Positions 15,953 through 24,211 of a stretch of DNA of 64,000 nucleotides are shown piece by piece. Numbering within the stretch: the first letter of the stretch is position 1; every line of letters starts with the position of its first letter. The notes below the pieces were generated by a model. That model was given only the letters and a program-made list of their open reading frames with translations, made no database searches and had not been told where the DNA came from. Made by a program: the position numbers and the translations under genes. The DNA comes from an uncultured Bacteriovoracaceae bacterium (GTDB lineage: Bacteria; Bdellovibrionota; Bacteriovoracia; Bacteriovoracales; Bacteriovoracaceae): contig CALHBF010000001.1 of NCBI GenBank assembly GCA_937931205.1, positions 124,001 to 188,000 on the forward strand, read 5' to 3'.

Positions 15953-17393
15953 ATTAACCAATATAATTAACAAATGTTGTGACATTTTGCGAACAGACGA
16001 TGGAATCAGTGGAGCTGTCCACTATACAGAAGTTCTTTCTTGGCTTCTTTATCTCAAATTTTTTGACGATCAAGAGAAACTTAGAAAAGAGATGATGGAA
16101 ATCGGGGGAGAAAAATATACACCTTTTCTTGAAAAGAAATATCGCTGGGAGACATGGGCCTCTGCCAAATCAGGACTTACTGGTAAAGATCTCATTAGTT
16201 TTATAAATGATGATCTCTTCCCATATCTATCGACTCTCAAAGGGCAAAAAGAAGGCGACCCTAGAGATATTATTTCAGCAATATTTGCGAACTCTACAAA
16301 TCGAGTGAATAGTGGTTATCTTCTTCGAGATGTTATCTCAGAGGTGCAGAAAATTCATTTTGATATTGGAGATGAGATTTTTACACTCTCTCACGTTTAT
16401 GAAGACCTCCTGAAGTCTATGCAAGAAGGTGGAGGAAATAACGGCGAATTTTATACTCCTCGTTCTCTTGTCCGAGCGATGGTAAAACTTCTTAATCCTA
16501 AGATTGGTGAAACTATCTATGACCCAGCTTGCGGAACAGGTGGATTCTTGGCTGAAGCTCACCTACAAATGAAAGATCAGGCAAAGACTCCAGATAAGCG
16601 AAAGACTTTGAACTATAAGACATTTTACGGCCAAGAGAAAACGCCGCTTCCTTATGTTCTATGCTTGATGAATCTTACGTTGCATGGAATGGATTACCCA
16701 CGAATTACTAAGGGAAACACACTTCAGCGTGATATTAGAACTATTGAGGACCATGAAAAGCGTGATGTGATTTTGGCCAACCCACCATTTGGCGGCAAAG
16801 AACAGTCAATGATTCAAGCGAATTTCCCAATCCCCTCAAACGCTACTGAGATTTTATTCCTTCAGCACATGGAAAAAATGCTCAAAGTGAATGGTCGGGC
16901 TGCCGTCATTATTCCTGAAGGTGTTTTATTCCAAACGAACAAGGCTTATTTAGACTTCAAGAAGAAGCTGCTAGAAGAATGTAACCTTCATTCAGTTGTG
17001 AGTTTGCCAGCAGGCGTATTCCTCCCATATTCAGCAGTGAAGACATCGGTAATTTTCTTCGACAAAACGAAGCGAACTAAGGATGTTTGGTTTTATGAAC
17101 TTCCTCTTGCTGGCGATAAACAAGATAAAAAACTCACTAAGAAAAATGGCATCACTGATAAACACTTCGAAGAACTGCTAAAAGTCTTTAAAGATCGAAA
17201 AGAATCTGAGCGTAGCTGGCTTGTACCTGTTGAGAAAATTCTAGCGGCTCAAGCCAATTTGTCTGCTTCCCACTATAATCCTCACGGGATTGAGTCCGAG
17301 GAACTTCTTGAGCCCGAGCAGTATGCAGAAGAAATAAAGCATCTTCTACAGGAGTCTCTCGGGAATATCGAGAGTCTTTTAAAAGAGTTATAG
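15939..17393 (+). CDS. hsdM: Type I restriction-modification DNA methyltransferase subunit M
   Basis: The product is 484 aa. An N-terminal HsdM helical domain (1-130) precedes a gamma-class N6-adenine methyltransferase fold, with SAM-binding DPACGTGG (195-202) and catalytic NPPF (281-284). It should methylate adenine in the site chosen by HsdS and form the M2S core. The ATG at 15939 lies inside hsdS with AGAGG upstream. The next gene starts one base after its stop, so the operon does not end here. Confidence 0.96.
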   Translation: MGKSELTNIINKCCDILRTDDGISGAVHYTEVLSWLLYLKFFDDQEKLRKEMMEIGGEKYTPFLEKKYRWETWASAKSGLTGKDLISFINDDLFPYLSTLKGQKEGDPRDIISAIFANSTNRVNSGYLLRDVISEVQKIHFDIGDEIFTLSHVYEDLLKSMQEGGGNNGEFYTPRSLVRAMVKLLNPKIGETIYDPACGTGGFLAEAHLQMKDQAKTPDKRKTLNYKTFYGQEKTPLPYVLCLMNLTLHGMDYPRITKGNTLQRDIRTIEDHEKRDVILANPPFGGKEQSMIQANFPIPSNATEILFLQHMEKMLKVNGRAAVIIPEGVLFQTNKAYLDFKKKLLEECNLHSVVSLPAGVFLPYSAVKTSVIFFDKTKRTKDVWFYELPLAGDKQDKKLTKKNGITDKHFEELLKVFKDRKESERSWLVPVEKILAAQANLSASHYNPHGIESEELLEPEQYAEEIKHLLQESLGNIESLLKEL

Positions 17394-17394
17394 T

Positions 17395-19224
17395 ATGCGA
17401 CTTCAGATTAATCAGCGTAAAAGGTTGAGACAGCAAGAGGTTGAAGTTCAACAAGGTCTAACTGTATTAGTTGGAACTAACGGGAGTGGAAAATCGTCAT
17501 TCTTAGAATCACTCTTTTTTAATCACATCCTAAGAGACATTCGACAACAAAGTCCTTTTGATAATTGCGTCGTCTATTCATCGGGAGTAAATGAATCATT
17601 TACCCCTTTATATCAAGCTCAATTAAAGATTCTTTATAACAATTCTCTTAAACTTGTTTCTAATCATGAGGCTAACGGCTTAAATGCACGAAGCAAGTAT
17701 TATTTTTCTAAGGAATGGGCTCCTTTTCTTCTTCTTGCATCAACATTTCTGGCAAGAGAAAATTCAAACACCACAAAATGGATGAATCACTTTGGTCTTA
17801 AATCAGCTTATTTTGAATTTGAAATTTACCTTCCATCATCATTTAAGAAGAAGCTCCGCCAAGCCTATCAAAATATTGAAGAAGGTCGCACTGACTATGG
17901 ATTTGAATCATCTCAATTAGTAAAGTTTATCAACACACTAGTCGGTGGTGATCTTGAGGAGAAGTTAACTCAATCACGAATTAAGATAAGTTGGGGAGAT
18001 AAAGAGAACCTCGAATCGAATCCACGCTCAGTAATGAATACTCCGATATTTAATCAGCTTTTTGATACTCAACTGTTTGCAAGCCTTGACCAAACGATAA
18101 GCCCAATAGACAGTTTCTTTCAAATGATCCAAGTGCTGTCCTTTGGTGGAAATCGAACTAAATATATCTCACTTGATCTTTCTGTAATAGTTTTCAGTCG
18201 TGATGCTCAGCTTATTGGTCTTCATGATCTTAGTGATGGAGAATTTCAGATTTTATTAAATTCAGCCTTGCTCGATCTTTTTGATGGCGAAAGATCACTT
18301 TTTCTACTTGATGAGGTGGATGCTCATATCCACCCTACGATGGTAAAAAAGGTGTGGAGTTCTTTTGAGAGCGTCAGGGGATATGCTTTCACGACATCAC
18401 ACAATCTTCTTACAATCTCGAACTCTGAATACAACAGAATTATCTTTTTAGAAGACGGAACGATTATCAACGATACCTCTAAGAAGGTGAAGCTCGTCGA
18501 TGATATTTGTGGAACTCTTTTTGGGGGGCCTGTCTTTAAAAGTCTATTGTACAGCATCGAAAATATTGTTTTAATTGATGACCATTCAGATTGGGAGATT
18601 TTTAAATCTCTTATAAATAGAACTGGTCAAAACTTCTCCCAGCTGGAAACCAACTTACTTGTCTTTAAGAAAAGTTCAGGAACTAATTTGAATGACAGAA
18701 ATCTTTTAATTAATCCTAAGAAAGATTTTGTTCAAGAGATCAAAAAGGTCGCAGAAGATAACTCTGATATCAATTCCGATCAAATAAAATTGAAAAACAT
18801 ATTTATGCTTTGTGATTCAGACGCCTATGTATCTCGGACGACAGGTATTGATAAACAGACAGAGATAGTCACCATAAAAGGCAAGAGGATAAATATTCAT
18901 TCGCTTATTTGGAATCGTAGATACATTGAAAGTTATTTGATTTCTCCAACTGCAAGACCTCATTACGACAATAGTGCCAACAATGAGTTTATCTGGGGCG
19001 AGCTAGATAATCATGGCCCCTTAAATGAAGCAACTCTTAATACGACAAATACAAAACGTGTAAAATGCAAAGAAGTAGTACAAGGTCTTACTAGGAATCA
19101 AGGTCTTTTTGATAAAGCCAGATTAGATGAGTATATCAACAGGATGAATCCGAATGAGATAGACCCCTACTTAACACAAGTGTTTCAGGATATTCTTAAT
19201 ACGAAAAATACTCCTACCGTATAA
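17395..19224 (+). CDS. AAA/ABC-type ATPase fused to a TOPRIM/DUF4435-like domain (defence candidate)
   Basis: The product is 609 aa. An SMC/ABC-type ATPase has Walker A GTNGSGKS (27-34), an LSDGE signature (279-283), Walker B LFLLDEVDA (302-310) and switch His335 (TTSHN). From about 389 the sequence reads VLIDDHSDWEIF, then MLCDSDAYV (Asp474, Asp476), then YIESYLIS (Glu512). That order matches TOPRIM-type DUF4435/OLD C-terminal domains, except that the usual first Glu is Asp395/396. AAA15 plus DUF4435 is the pairing of AriA and AriB in PARIS, which also occurs as a fusion; this is one candidate, an OLD-like nuclease another. The start lies one base after hsdM, so it is expressed with the R-M genes. 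Confidence 0.75.
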   Translation: MRLQINQRKRLRQQEVEVQQGLTVLVGTNGSGKSSFLESLFFNHILRDIRQQSPFDNCVVYSSGVNESFTPLYQAQLKILYNNSLKLVSNHEANGLNARSKYYFSKEWAPFLLLASTFLARENSNTTKWMNHFGLKSAYFEFEIYLPSSFKKKLRQAYQNIEEGRTDYGFESSQLVKFINTLVGGDLEEKLTQSRIKISWGDKENLESNPRSVMNTPIFNQLFDTQLFASLDQTISPIDSFFQMIQVLSFGGNRTKYISLDLSVIVFSRDAQLIGLHDLSDGEFQILLNSALLDLFDGERSLFLLDEVDAHIHPTMVKKVWSSFESVRGYAFTTSHNLLTISNSEYNRIIFLEDGTIINDTSKKVKLVDDICGTLFGGPVFKSLLYSIENIVLIDDHSDWEIFKSLINRTGQNFSQLETNLLVFKKSSGTNLNDRNLLINPKKDFVQEIKKVAEDNSDINSDQIKLKNIFMLCDSDAYVSRTTGIDKQTEIVTIKGKRINIHSLIWNRRYIESYLISPTARPHYDNSANNEFIWGELDNHGPLNEATLNTTNTKRVKCKEVVQGLTRNQGLFDKARLDEYINRMNPNEIDPYLTQVFQDILNTKNTPTV

Positions 19225-19280
19225 AGTATGATGAAAGAAATGTTCATTTACAGATTTACCAAAGAGGAGACTCTTCATCG

Positions 19281-19790
19281 ATGATCGAATTCTTCAAAAA
19301 TCTCAGTGCTACGGATTGGATAGGATTGACCGGAGGAATTTCTGGCCTATTCTCATCTGGGGCATATTTTTATGACAAGCTAGGCAGCGGCCCAAAAATT
19401 GTTTCTGAAGTAACATCTGCTACCGTGTACGAAATTGCCCCGTCACAATCTGACTCACGATTTCGTTATGACTTCACTATTGAAGTGGATATTGGGAATG
19501 AAGGAGGAAGGCTGACTTCAGTTTTAAAACCGAAACTTCAAATTAAAGAAATTTCTGCGAATTATGAGCTTTCATTTCCAGATAAAAATAATAATCAACC
19601 TCTTCAGCTTTATACAAAACCATCCGTAGCACTTGAAGCTGGTTTCGCTGATTCCTATACGCTTAGATGTTCTTATTGTTGTGAAGTTAAGATTGATATG
19701 ACCTCACTGTCTGGAGTTCTCGAATTGAAGCAGATTAAAGGCAAACGTATTCAACATGATTTTATATTTAAAAAATGGGAGTCAAAATGA
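19281..19790 (+). CDS. Single-pass membrane protein with a beta-rich domain, unknown
   Basis: The product is 169 aa. A short N-terminal amphipathic/hydrophobic stretch (about 11-33, GLTGGISGLFSSGAYFY) could anchor it. The rest is beta-strand-like, with a CSYCCE cysteine cluster near 130. AGAGGAG stands upstream of the ATG at 19281. It lies 56 bases after the ATPase/TOPRIM gene and its stop overlaps the next gene (ATGA), so the last two genes form a unit. I do not recognise the family. Membrane-associated effectors are common in defence operons, but nothing here proves that role. Confidence 0.65.
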   Translation: MIEFFKNLSATDWIGLTGGISGLFSSGAYFYDKLGSGPKIVSEVTSATVYEIAPSQSDSRFRYDFTIEVDIGNEGGRLTSVLKPKLQIKEISANYELSFPDKNNNQPLQLYTKPSVALEAGFADSYTLRCSYCCEVKIDMTSLSGVLELKQIKGKRIQHDFIFKKWESK

Positions 19791-20314
19791 GTGAGCTGGA
19801 TAAAGCTCGATTGGCTCAAATGAATATGTTAGGTGGCCTCGTGGGAACGACACATGATTTTGCTCGTGAATCTCATAAAAGTCTGGGGAATATATCAAAA
19901 TGGTTTATCGGTGGTGCTTTTGCATTTTGTTTTGTAATTTTGACTGACCCAGAGAGAATGATTGCCTTTTATGGTGCTTGGACTATCAAAATATCACTTC
20001 TTTTCTTTTTAATTTCTGTTTATTTTGGTTTTAGATTTATCTTTGGTCATCATTTCTATCAGGTGTTATCAAGCTCAGGTTCCTTTAGGACAGCAGTAGA
20101 ATTTGATTTAACTTTGAGAAAAGACAGCTCATCAGCGGAAGAGAACGAACCTCGCTTGCCCTTCGATTTCGTAAAGGGAACAGAGATGGCAGTCGGAAAA
20201 AGTTTTTGGCTTCTAGGTAGATGGTTTAAATCAGCCAAGTCGTTTTGGTTTCAAGCCATTTTTCTTTTACTACCTTTAGGCACCTTTCTGTTTATATTCT
20301 TTATTAAATTTTAA
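19787..20314 (+). CDS. Multi-pass membrane protein, unknown
   Basis: The product is 175 aa. I chose the ATG at 19787 because GGGAG lies five bases upstream and the ATG overlaps the previous stop; another ATG lies 12 bases earlier. Hydrophobic segments lie at about 34-50, 63-85 and 152-172. A soluble middle part contains a charged linker (RKDSSSAEENEP). No family is recognised. It closes the cargo operon; the next gene is the oppositely oriented integrase. Confidence 0.65.
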   Translation: MSELDKARLAQMNMLGGLVGTTHDFARESHKSLGNISKWFIGGAFAFCFVILTDPERMIAFYGAWTIKISLLFFLISVYFGFRFIFGHHFYQVLSSSGSFRTAVEFDLTLRKDSSSAEENEPRLPFDFVKGTEMAVGKSFWLLGRWFKSAKSFWFQAIFLLLPLGTFLFIFFIKF

Positions 20315-20565
20315 ATTTCAAGCCATAAAAAAAGCGAAGGCCCTCTTTTGAGAGTGAGTGAAAAACGAAAGGTGCTTGAAACTTCGATGAAGGAAACCTT
20401 GAGCAATACGAAATTGCCCAAAGGCTGTTTGAAATCAATAGAAGAGGCTTGCGATTCTCATACCTACCCATACAAGGAACAGGTAGAGGGTAGGGCGGAT
20501 GAAAAACAAAATGGTACTGAAGATTTCGGAGATAAGATGGCTAAGAACTTCAAATAAGAAATGCT

Positions 20566-21618
20566 TCACACGCTGCCTAAAAAATTCAAATTGCTGGTTA
20601 TACCCTGAATGTTAATCCCCGACTTCCGGATATAGATCTGCATCGTCTTTAAATCTCGCCATCCACCCATAGACATCACCTTAATCGGCTCTACTCCCTT
20701 GGATAGCATCACTGTTGCCCATGAGGCCCTTAGATCATGAAATCGAATTCTAGGTAGATTTATTTCTTCAAGGAAAGCCCTGAGCACCCTCGCCTGCTCA
20801 TTTTTATCCCAAGCCTCAATGCGTGGGAGAACAAACTCAGTCGTTTTATTTCTATGAAGCTCTTCAATAAGTGGAAGAAGACTTTCAGCAATCTCAACGA
20901 TTCTATCATCCCCTGATTTTGTTTCCTTAAATCCATTTTTTGCATTCCAAGATAAGGAAATAATCATCTGACGCTTCTTAAAATCTACTCTGTCCCATTT
21001 AAGGGCGTAAAGCTCTCCGTTTCTGAGTCCCGTATAAAGAGCTACCGCCCAAATAGGAAACCATGGATGATTCTTCTCCTTCGCCATTTTTAGGAGATAG
21101 AAGATTTCATTCTCTTTTAGTACCGATTTAATTTTAAGCGTCTTCTTGAATTTTAATTTTGGGGTTGGGTCTCTTAAAATAATTCCCATATCCACAGCAT
21201 AGGTAAATGCAGCCCTTATATATTTCAGTACGTTCTTTCTTGATGCTTCAGATTTATCCGACAAATGATCAAGAATAAGTTCCCTGATTTCTGAGGTGCT
21301 AATCTCATTTATTTGCTTTTTCTTCCACCGTTCAACTGTGTGAGAGTAAAGACCTGTTTGGTAGTTATAGACCGTATTATTAGCAATCCCTCGATTCTTA
21401 AAATGTTCAATGAATCTATCCACAATCTCTGGCCATAGGGGATAAAGAGATCGATTAAACTTCTGCTCCATCTTAATAATTAGCTCGTTGTAAACCTTTT
21501 TTGCCTCCTCCATCGTCTTAATCCCTCTCCTGTTAAGACTGGTTGCTGCCTTTGTAACAGGATGTCTTCGGCTATAGCTCACGCGATAAGACTTTTTTGC
21601 TTCGTCGTATTTAATCAT
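20566..21618 (-). CDS. Tyrosine recombinase (phage-type integrase)
   Basis: The product is 350 aa. An N-terminal arm-binding/SAM-like region (about 1-160) precedes the catalytic domain, with Arg199 (TGLRNGEL), His294/Arg297 (FHDLRASW), Trp320 in GGW at the usual His/Trp position, and nucleophile Tyr329 (MQIYIR). It should catalyse integration and excision of the element. The gene points away from ssrA and starts one base inside the stop of the XRE gene (TAATG), so the two are coupled. Its location next to the 3' end of tmRNA fits ssrA-targeting integrases. Confidence 0.93.
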   Translation of the reverse strand: MIKYDEAKKSYRVSYSRRHPVTKAATSLNRRGIKTMEEAKKVYNELIIKMEQKFNRSLYPLWPEIVDRFIEHFKNRGIANNTVYNYQTGLYSHTVERWKKKQINEISTSEIRELILDHLSDKSEASRKNVLKYIRAAFTYAVDMGIILRDPTPKLKFKKTLKIKSVLKENEIFYLLKMAKEKNHPWFPIWAVALYTGLRNGELYALKWDRVDFKKRQMIISLSWNAKNGFKETKSGDDRIVEIAESLLPLIEELHRNKTTEFVLPRIEAWDKNEQARVLRAFLEEINLPRIRFHDLRASWATVMLSKGVEPIKVMSMGGWRDLKTMQIYIRKSGINIQGITSNLNFLGSV

Positions 21619-21971
21619 TAGAAGGACTCCAGGATATTTTTAATGGTTTTTAATTTGCTTGGCTCAAGACGTTTAAGAATCTCGATGCATTCAGATAATG
21701 TGTGTTGAGGGACAGAGAATTCCGAACTGAGCATCTTTTCAAATTGCTCGTAGGTGTAGCCGTAAACTTGAAGAAGCTTGAGAATTAATTGCGGGGTTAG
21801 ATCTAATCTTCCGTTCTCTGCGTGGTTAATAATTGCGTCGGACTTTCCAATTAAACGTCCAGCTTGTCTCATGGAAAGGTTCCGAGACTCACGAAGAAAT
21901 TTGAGAAGCCTTCCTTCTTTCGTCACCACCTTGGTGTCTGATCTTCTTCGTTTTACCTTCTTAATTTGCAT
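21618..21971 (-). CDS. XRE-family helix-turn-helix regulator
   Basis: The product is 117 aa. A basic N-terminus (KKVKRRR) is followed by a Cro/C1-type HTH at about 22-75 (LLKFLRESRNLSMRQAGRLI, then HAENGR and TPQLILKLLQVY). A helical tail follows. GAGGAAG lies upstream of the ATG. It is coupled to the integrase and probably controls its expression, binding in the 290-base region between here and tmRNA; that binding is inferred. Confidence 0.88.
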   Translation of the reverse strand: MQIKKVKRRRSDTKVVTKEGRLLKFLRESRNLSMRQAGRLIGKSDAIINHAENGRLDLTPQLILKLLQVYGYTYEQFEKMLSSEFSVPQHTLSECIEILKRLEPSKLKTIKNILESF

Positions 21972-22111
21972 GCACTTCCTCCTCGGGAATTAAGGGTTAA
22001 AGTGCTCTTTTTGAGACGCAAAGTAGGTGAATCGATTCAAGAGCTTAACTTCGCTTTTTGGGTCTCCCACTACGCGAAGTAGTCCATGCGATCGAAGCGA
22101 GATTTACGTTG

Positions 22112-22157
22112 TAGCCACAAATAGCCACATGGAGACAGTTTGAGACAACTCCAGACA
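22112..22157. repeat. 10-bp-phased short repeats, candidate integrase arm sites
   Basis: TAGCCACA occurs at 22112-22119 and again at 22122-22129. GAGACA follows at 22132-22137 and 22142-22147, and AGACA at 22153-22157. The regular ten-base period puts all copies on one face of the helix. They lie between the XRE/integrase genes and the tmRNA 3' end, where arm-type integrase or excisionase sites are expected. Confidence 0.5.
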
Positions 22158-22223
22158 GGTTTGTAGCTCGCCATAAATCGCTATGTGATTGTAATTAAGT
22201 CGCAGAATTTAAAGATGTTTTAA

Positions 22224-22251
22224 AAAAACCGCCCGTTGTGGGGCGGTTTTT
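22224..22251 (-). terminator. Rho-independent terminator of tmRNA
   Basis: CCGCCC (22229-22234) and GGGCGG (22241-22246) form a GC stem around a six-base loop, extended by A5/T5 flanks. On the minus strand it lies 12 bases after the tmRNA CCA end and is followed by a run of U. The A tract on the other side means it may also act on the + strand. Confidence 0.85.
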
Positions 22252-22262
22252 AAGAAATCCGA

Positions 22263-22630
22263 TGGTGGAGGTGGTGGGAATCGAACCCACGTCCGAAAGA
22301 TCTTCCAGTAGAGAGTCCCACGTGCGTCTCCGGTAAGTTAGTACCGATACTATTTTCGCTCTTTACTGAAGCGACAAACAGTCGTGGCCTTTAAAGAGTA
22401 ACCACACCTGATCTCTTTGCGGTTTATTTTTCGGACGATCCGCCATCGTCTTTACCAGCTTTTTGTTATCGGTGCTGGCCCCTCAGGTACCAATTAAAAC
22501 GTAGTTCTAATTAAGCAGCCATTGCATAATCGTTGCCGACTAAAATTTGATCGACTTTTGAAGTGGCCTGTCGATCAACCACTGCACGCACTCAATCCTT
22601 CTAATCCCCCGTCGAAACCTGGGCACCCCC
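22263..22630 (-). ncRNA. ssrA: tmRNA (one-piece)
   Basis: The 5' end at 22630 reads GGGGGTGCCCAGGTTTCGAC, and the 3' end at 22263 encodes ACCA. GGGGGTG pairs with CACCTCC as the acceptor stem (one G-U), and GTGGGTTCGATTCCCAC forms the T arm. The length is 368 nt. It rescues stalled ribosomes with SmpB. No permuted break is visible. The 3' end is a common integration target, and the adjacent integrase suggests this copy was used. Confidence 0.97.
22511..22537 (-). other. ssrA: tmRNA tag reading frame
   Basis: Read on the minus strand from the GGC at 22537, the codons give GNDYAMAA and then TAA. The hydrophobic AA end is typical of protease-recognised tags. The sequence differs by one residue from the Bdellovibrio tag GNDYALAA that I recall, which is the main basis for placing the organism. 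Confidence 0.85.
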
Positions 22631-22674
22631 GGATAAGTATTAACGATCTTAGCATATGGGTGTAGATATGTCTC

Positions 22675-23655
22675 ATGGATTTAAAGCTGGTTTCGAAAAT
22701 TCGCAAAATTCAGTCGGGTATTCCTCCCATGACTCCCCCTTTTTGGGCGGTGGATGGGCACTTGCAAACTATTTTGGGGACTCTCCTCAAATCTCCCGAC
22801 GCTCCTCTTGTTGACCAAACCTTTATTCTCCCTTTGGAAACTCATGAGGAGCGCCTGCATCTCTCCTACATCAAAGGTACTCGCCCTATCGTAACCTATC
22901 TCTTCCACGGTCTGGCCGGCTCCATTAACTCTCCTTATGTGCGCCGTTTTGCCCAGATGAGTAAAAGCATGGGCCATCATGTTTTTATGGTGAATATGCG
23001 CGGTTGCGGTGCTGGAGCGGGTCTTGCGAAACTTCCCTATCACTCGGGTCGCTCAGAGGATATTTCAAGTGTTATTGCCTTTGGTAGAGCACTTATCCCT
23101 GAGGCAACTCATGCAGCAGTTGGAGTGAGTCTTTCTGCGAATGCACTTCTTTTGAACGCTGCGGGTGTGCGAGCAGAGTATCGACCGGATCTGGCGATCG
23201 CCATCAACGCACCAATTAATCTCGAAGACTCGGCGATCAAATTAAAAGCTGGTCTTAATCGAATTTACGATCAGCACTTCACCCGCGAGCTGAAAAATTA
23301 TCTCTTTAAAAACAGTCCTGAGAATATGGGGGACTACTCTTTAGTTGAAGACCTTCATGATTTTGATAATCGCTATACCGCTGTTTTCGGAGGCTTCAAA
23401 TCCCGAGAAGATTATTATCAAAAATGCTCAAGCGATCAGTTTCTCTCACAAATTGATATCCCCACTGTCATTATCACCAGTGAAGATGATCCTTTTGTGG
23501 ATGCTTCACTTTATAAACGCTCAAAACTATCCTCCACAACCACACTGAATCTTCAGGCCCATGGTGGGCATATCGGATACCTCACCTCGCACGGGATGAG
23601 TTTTAGATTTTGGTTAGATGAAGCAGTTAAGAGTTATCTTCTCGCTCTTGATTAG
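22675..23655 (+). CDS. YheT-like alpha/beta hydrolase
   Basis: The product is 326 aa, the usual length for the YheT/ABHD1-3 family. The opening (PFWAVDGHLQTIL) and FHGLAGSINSPYVRR are family signatures. The nucleophile elbow is GVSLSAN (Ser at about 152), the acid is probably Asp in SEDDPF and the base His in GGHIGY. Substrates are probably esters or lipids; the exact reaction is unknown. The ATG at 22675 has no clear ribosome site, and an overlapping ATG upstream is in another frame. Its 3' end overlaps the oppositely oriented DUF411 gene by three bases. Confidence 0.88.
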   Translation: MDLKLVSKIRKIQSGIPPMTPPFWAVDGHLQTILGTLLKSPDAPLVDQTFILPLETHEERLHLSYIKGTRPIVTYLFHGLAGSINSPYVRRFAQMSKSMGHHVFMVNMRGCGAGAGLAKLPYHSGRSEDISSVIAFGRALIPEATHAAVGVSLSANALLLNAAGVRAEYRPDLAIAINAPINLEDSAIKLKAGLNRIYDQHFTRELKNYLFKNSPENMGDYSLVEDLHDFDNRYTAVFGGFKSREDYYQKCSSDQFLSQIDIPTVIITSEDDPFVDASLYKRSKLSSTTTLNLQAHGGHIGYLTSHGMSFRFWLDEAVKSYLLALD

Positions 23656-24107
23656 AAGCTCATAAAGACTTCTTGGCGCCCACTCTCTTCAAAACTCACA
23701 ACATCATATTTTTCAACTTTATGTCCTTCCATTCCTGGAGATCCCATCGGCATTCCAGGGACTGCGATTCCTTTGATGTTTGGTTTTGAACTTAAGAGTT
23801 TTCGAATGGCGCGAGCGGGAACGTGTCCTTCCACCACATAGCCTGCCACCTTAGCAGTATGACAACTGGCCAGATCTGGTGTGATCCCATTCGCGATTTT
23901 CACAGGAGCGACATCATCAAGCATCACTGACTCTACTTGAAAACCAGAGTTGGTTAGATGCTTCACCCACTTCTGGCAACATCCACAGGTTCTTGATTGA
24001 TAAACAGTTATTTTATCTGATGACTGAGCTTCAGATTGAGTTCGTTGATAGATCAAACCAACAAGAACTAATAAGGGTAAGGTGAAGAGGATTAATTTCT
24101 TTTTCAA
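23652..24107 (-). CDS. DUF411 metal-binding protein, membrane-anchored or exported
   Basis: The product is 151 aa from a TTG at 24107, chosen because AAGGAG lies just upstream; the longer reading to 24191 has no such site. A Lys-rich start and hydrophobic segment (residues 2-20) act as signal or anchor. The DUF411 domain follows with SRTCGCCQKWVKHL near 34-47, SCHTA near 83 and the conserved GHVPA and GMPMGSPGMEG motifs. DUF411 proteins are linked to copper and other metals; the Cys-Gly-Cys-Cys motif is the likely site. There is no metal operon immediately beside it. Confidence 0.9.
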   Translation of the reverse strand: MKKKLILFTLPLLVLVGLIYQRTQSEAQSSDKITVYQSRTCGCCQKWVKHLTNSGFQVESVMLDDVAPVKIANGITPDLASCHTAKVAGYVVEGHVPARAIRKLLSSKPNIKGIAVPGMPMGSPGMEGHKVEKYDVVSFEESGRQEVFMSF

Positions 24108-24211
24108 ATGCGGCTCCTTGATATCAGGTATAACGCAAATGAAGGGGGATTTGTGACAAAGAAAAAAATGGCCCAGTAGGAATACAGTCACTAAAGGGCC
24201 CGGGAGGAAAC

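Larger units (their letters stand above)
1..22262. mobile_element. Right-hand part of an integrative (probably conjugative) element beside ssrA
   Basis: A tyrosine recombinase and XRE regulator lie immediately downstream of the 3' end of ssrA, a classic insertion target. Inward of them lie defence genes, a two-component/sigma-54 module and a pilin-like gene running off the left edge. I searched by eye for a second copy of the tmRNA 3' end (GGTTCGATTCCCACC and its complement) and found none in this window, so the far junction must lie to the left. The element call is an inference from gene content and from the integrase next to ssrA; the exact right boundary could lie anywhere between the integrase and the last bases of tmRNA. 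Confidence 0.6.

Noticed and set aside
20387-20615. Small ORFs of 56 and 38 codons between the membrane gene and the integrase
   Set aside because: No good ribosome site for the first; the second has one but runs into the integrase tail in the opposite sense. Nothing supports either as a gene, and the 251-base gap shows no other clear feature.
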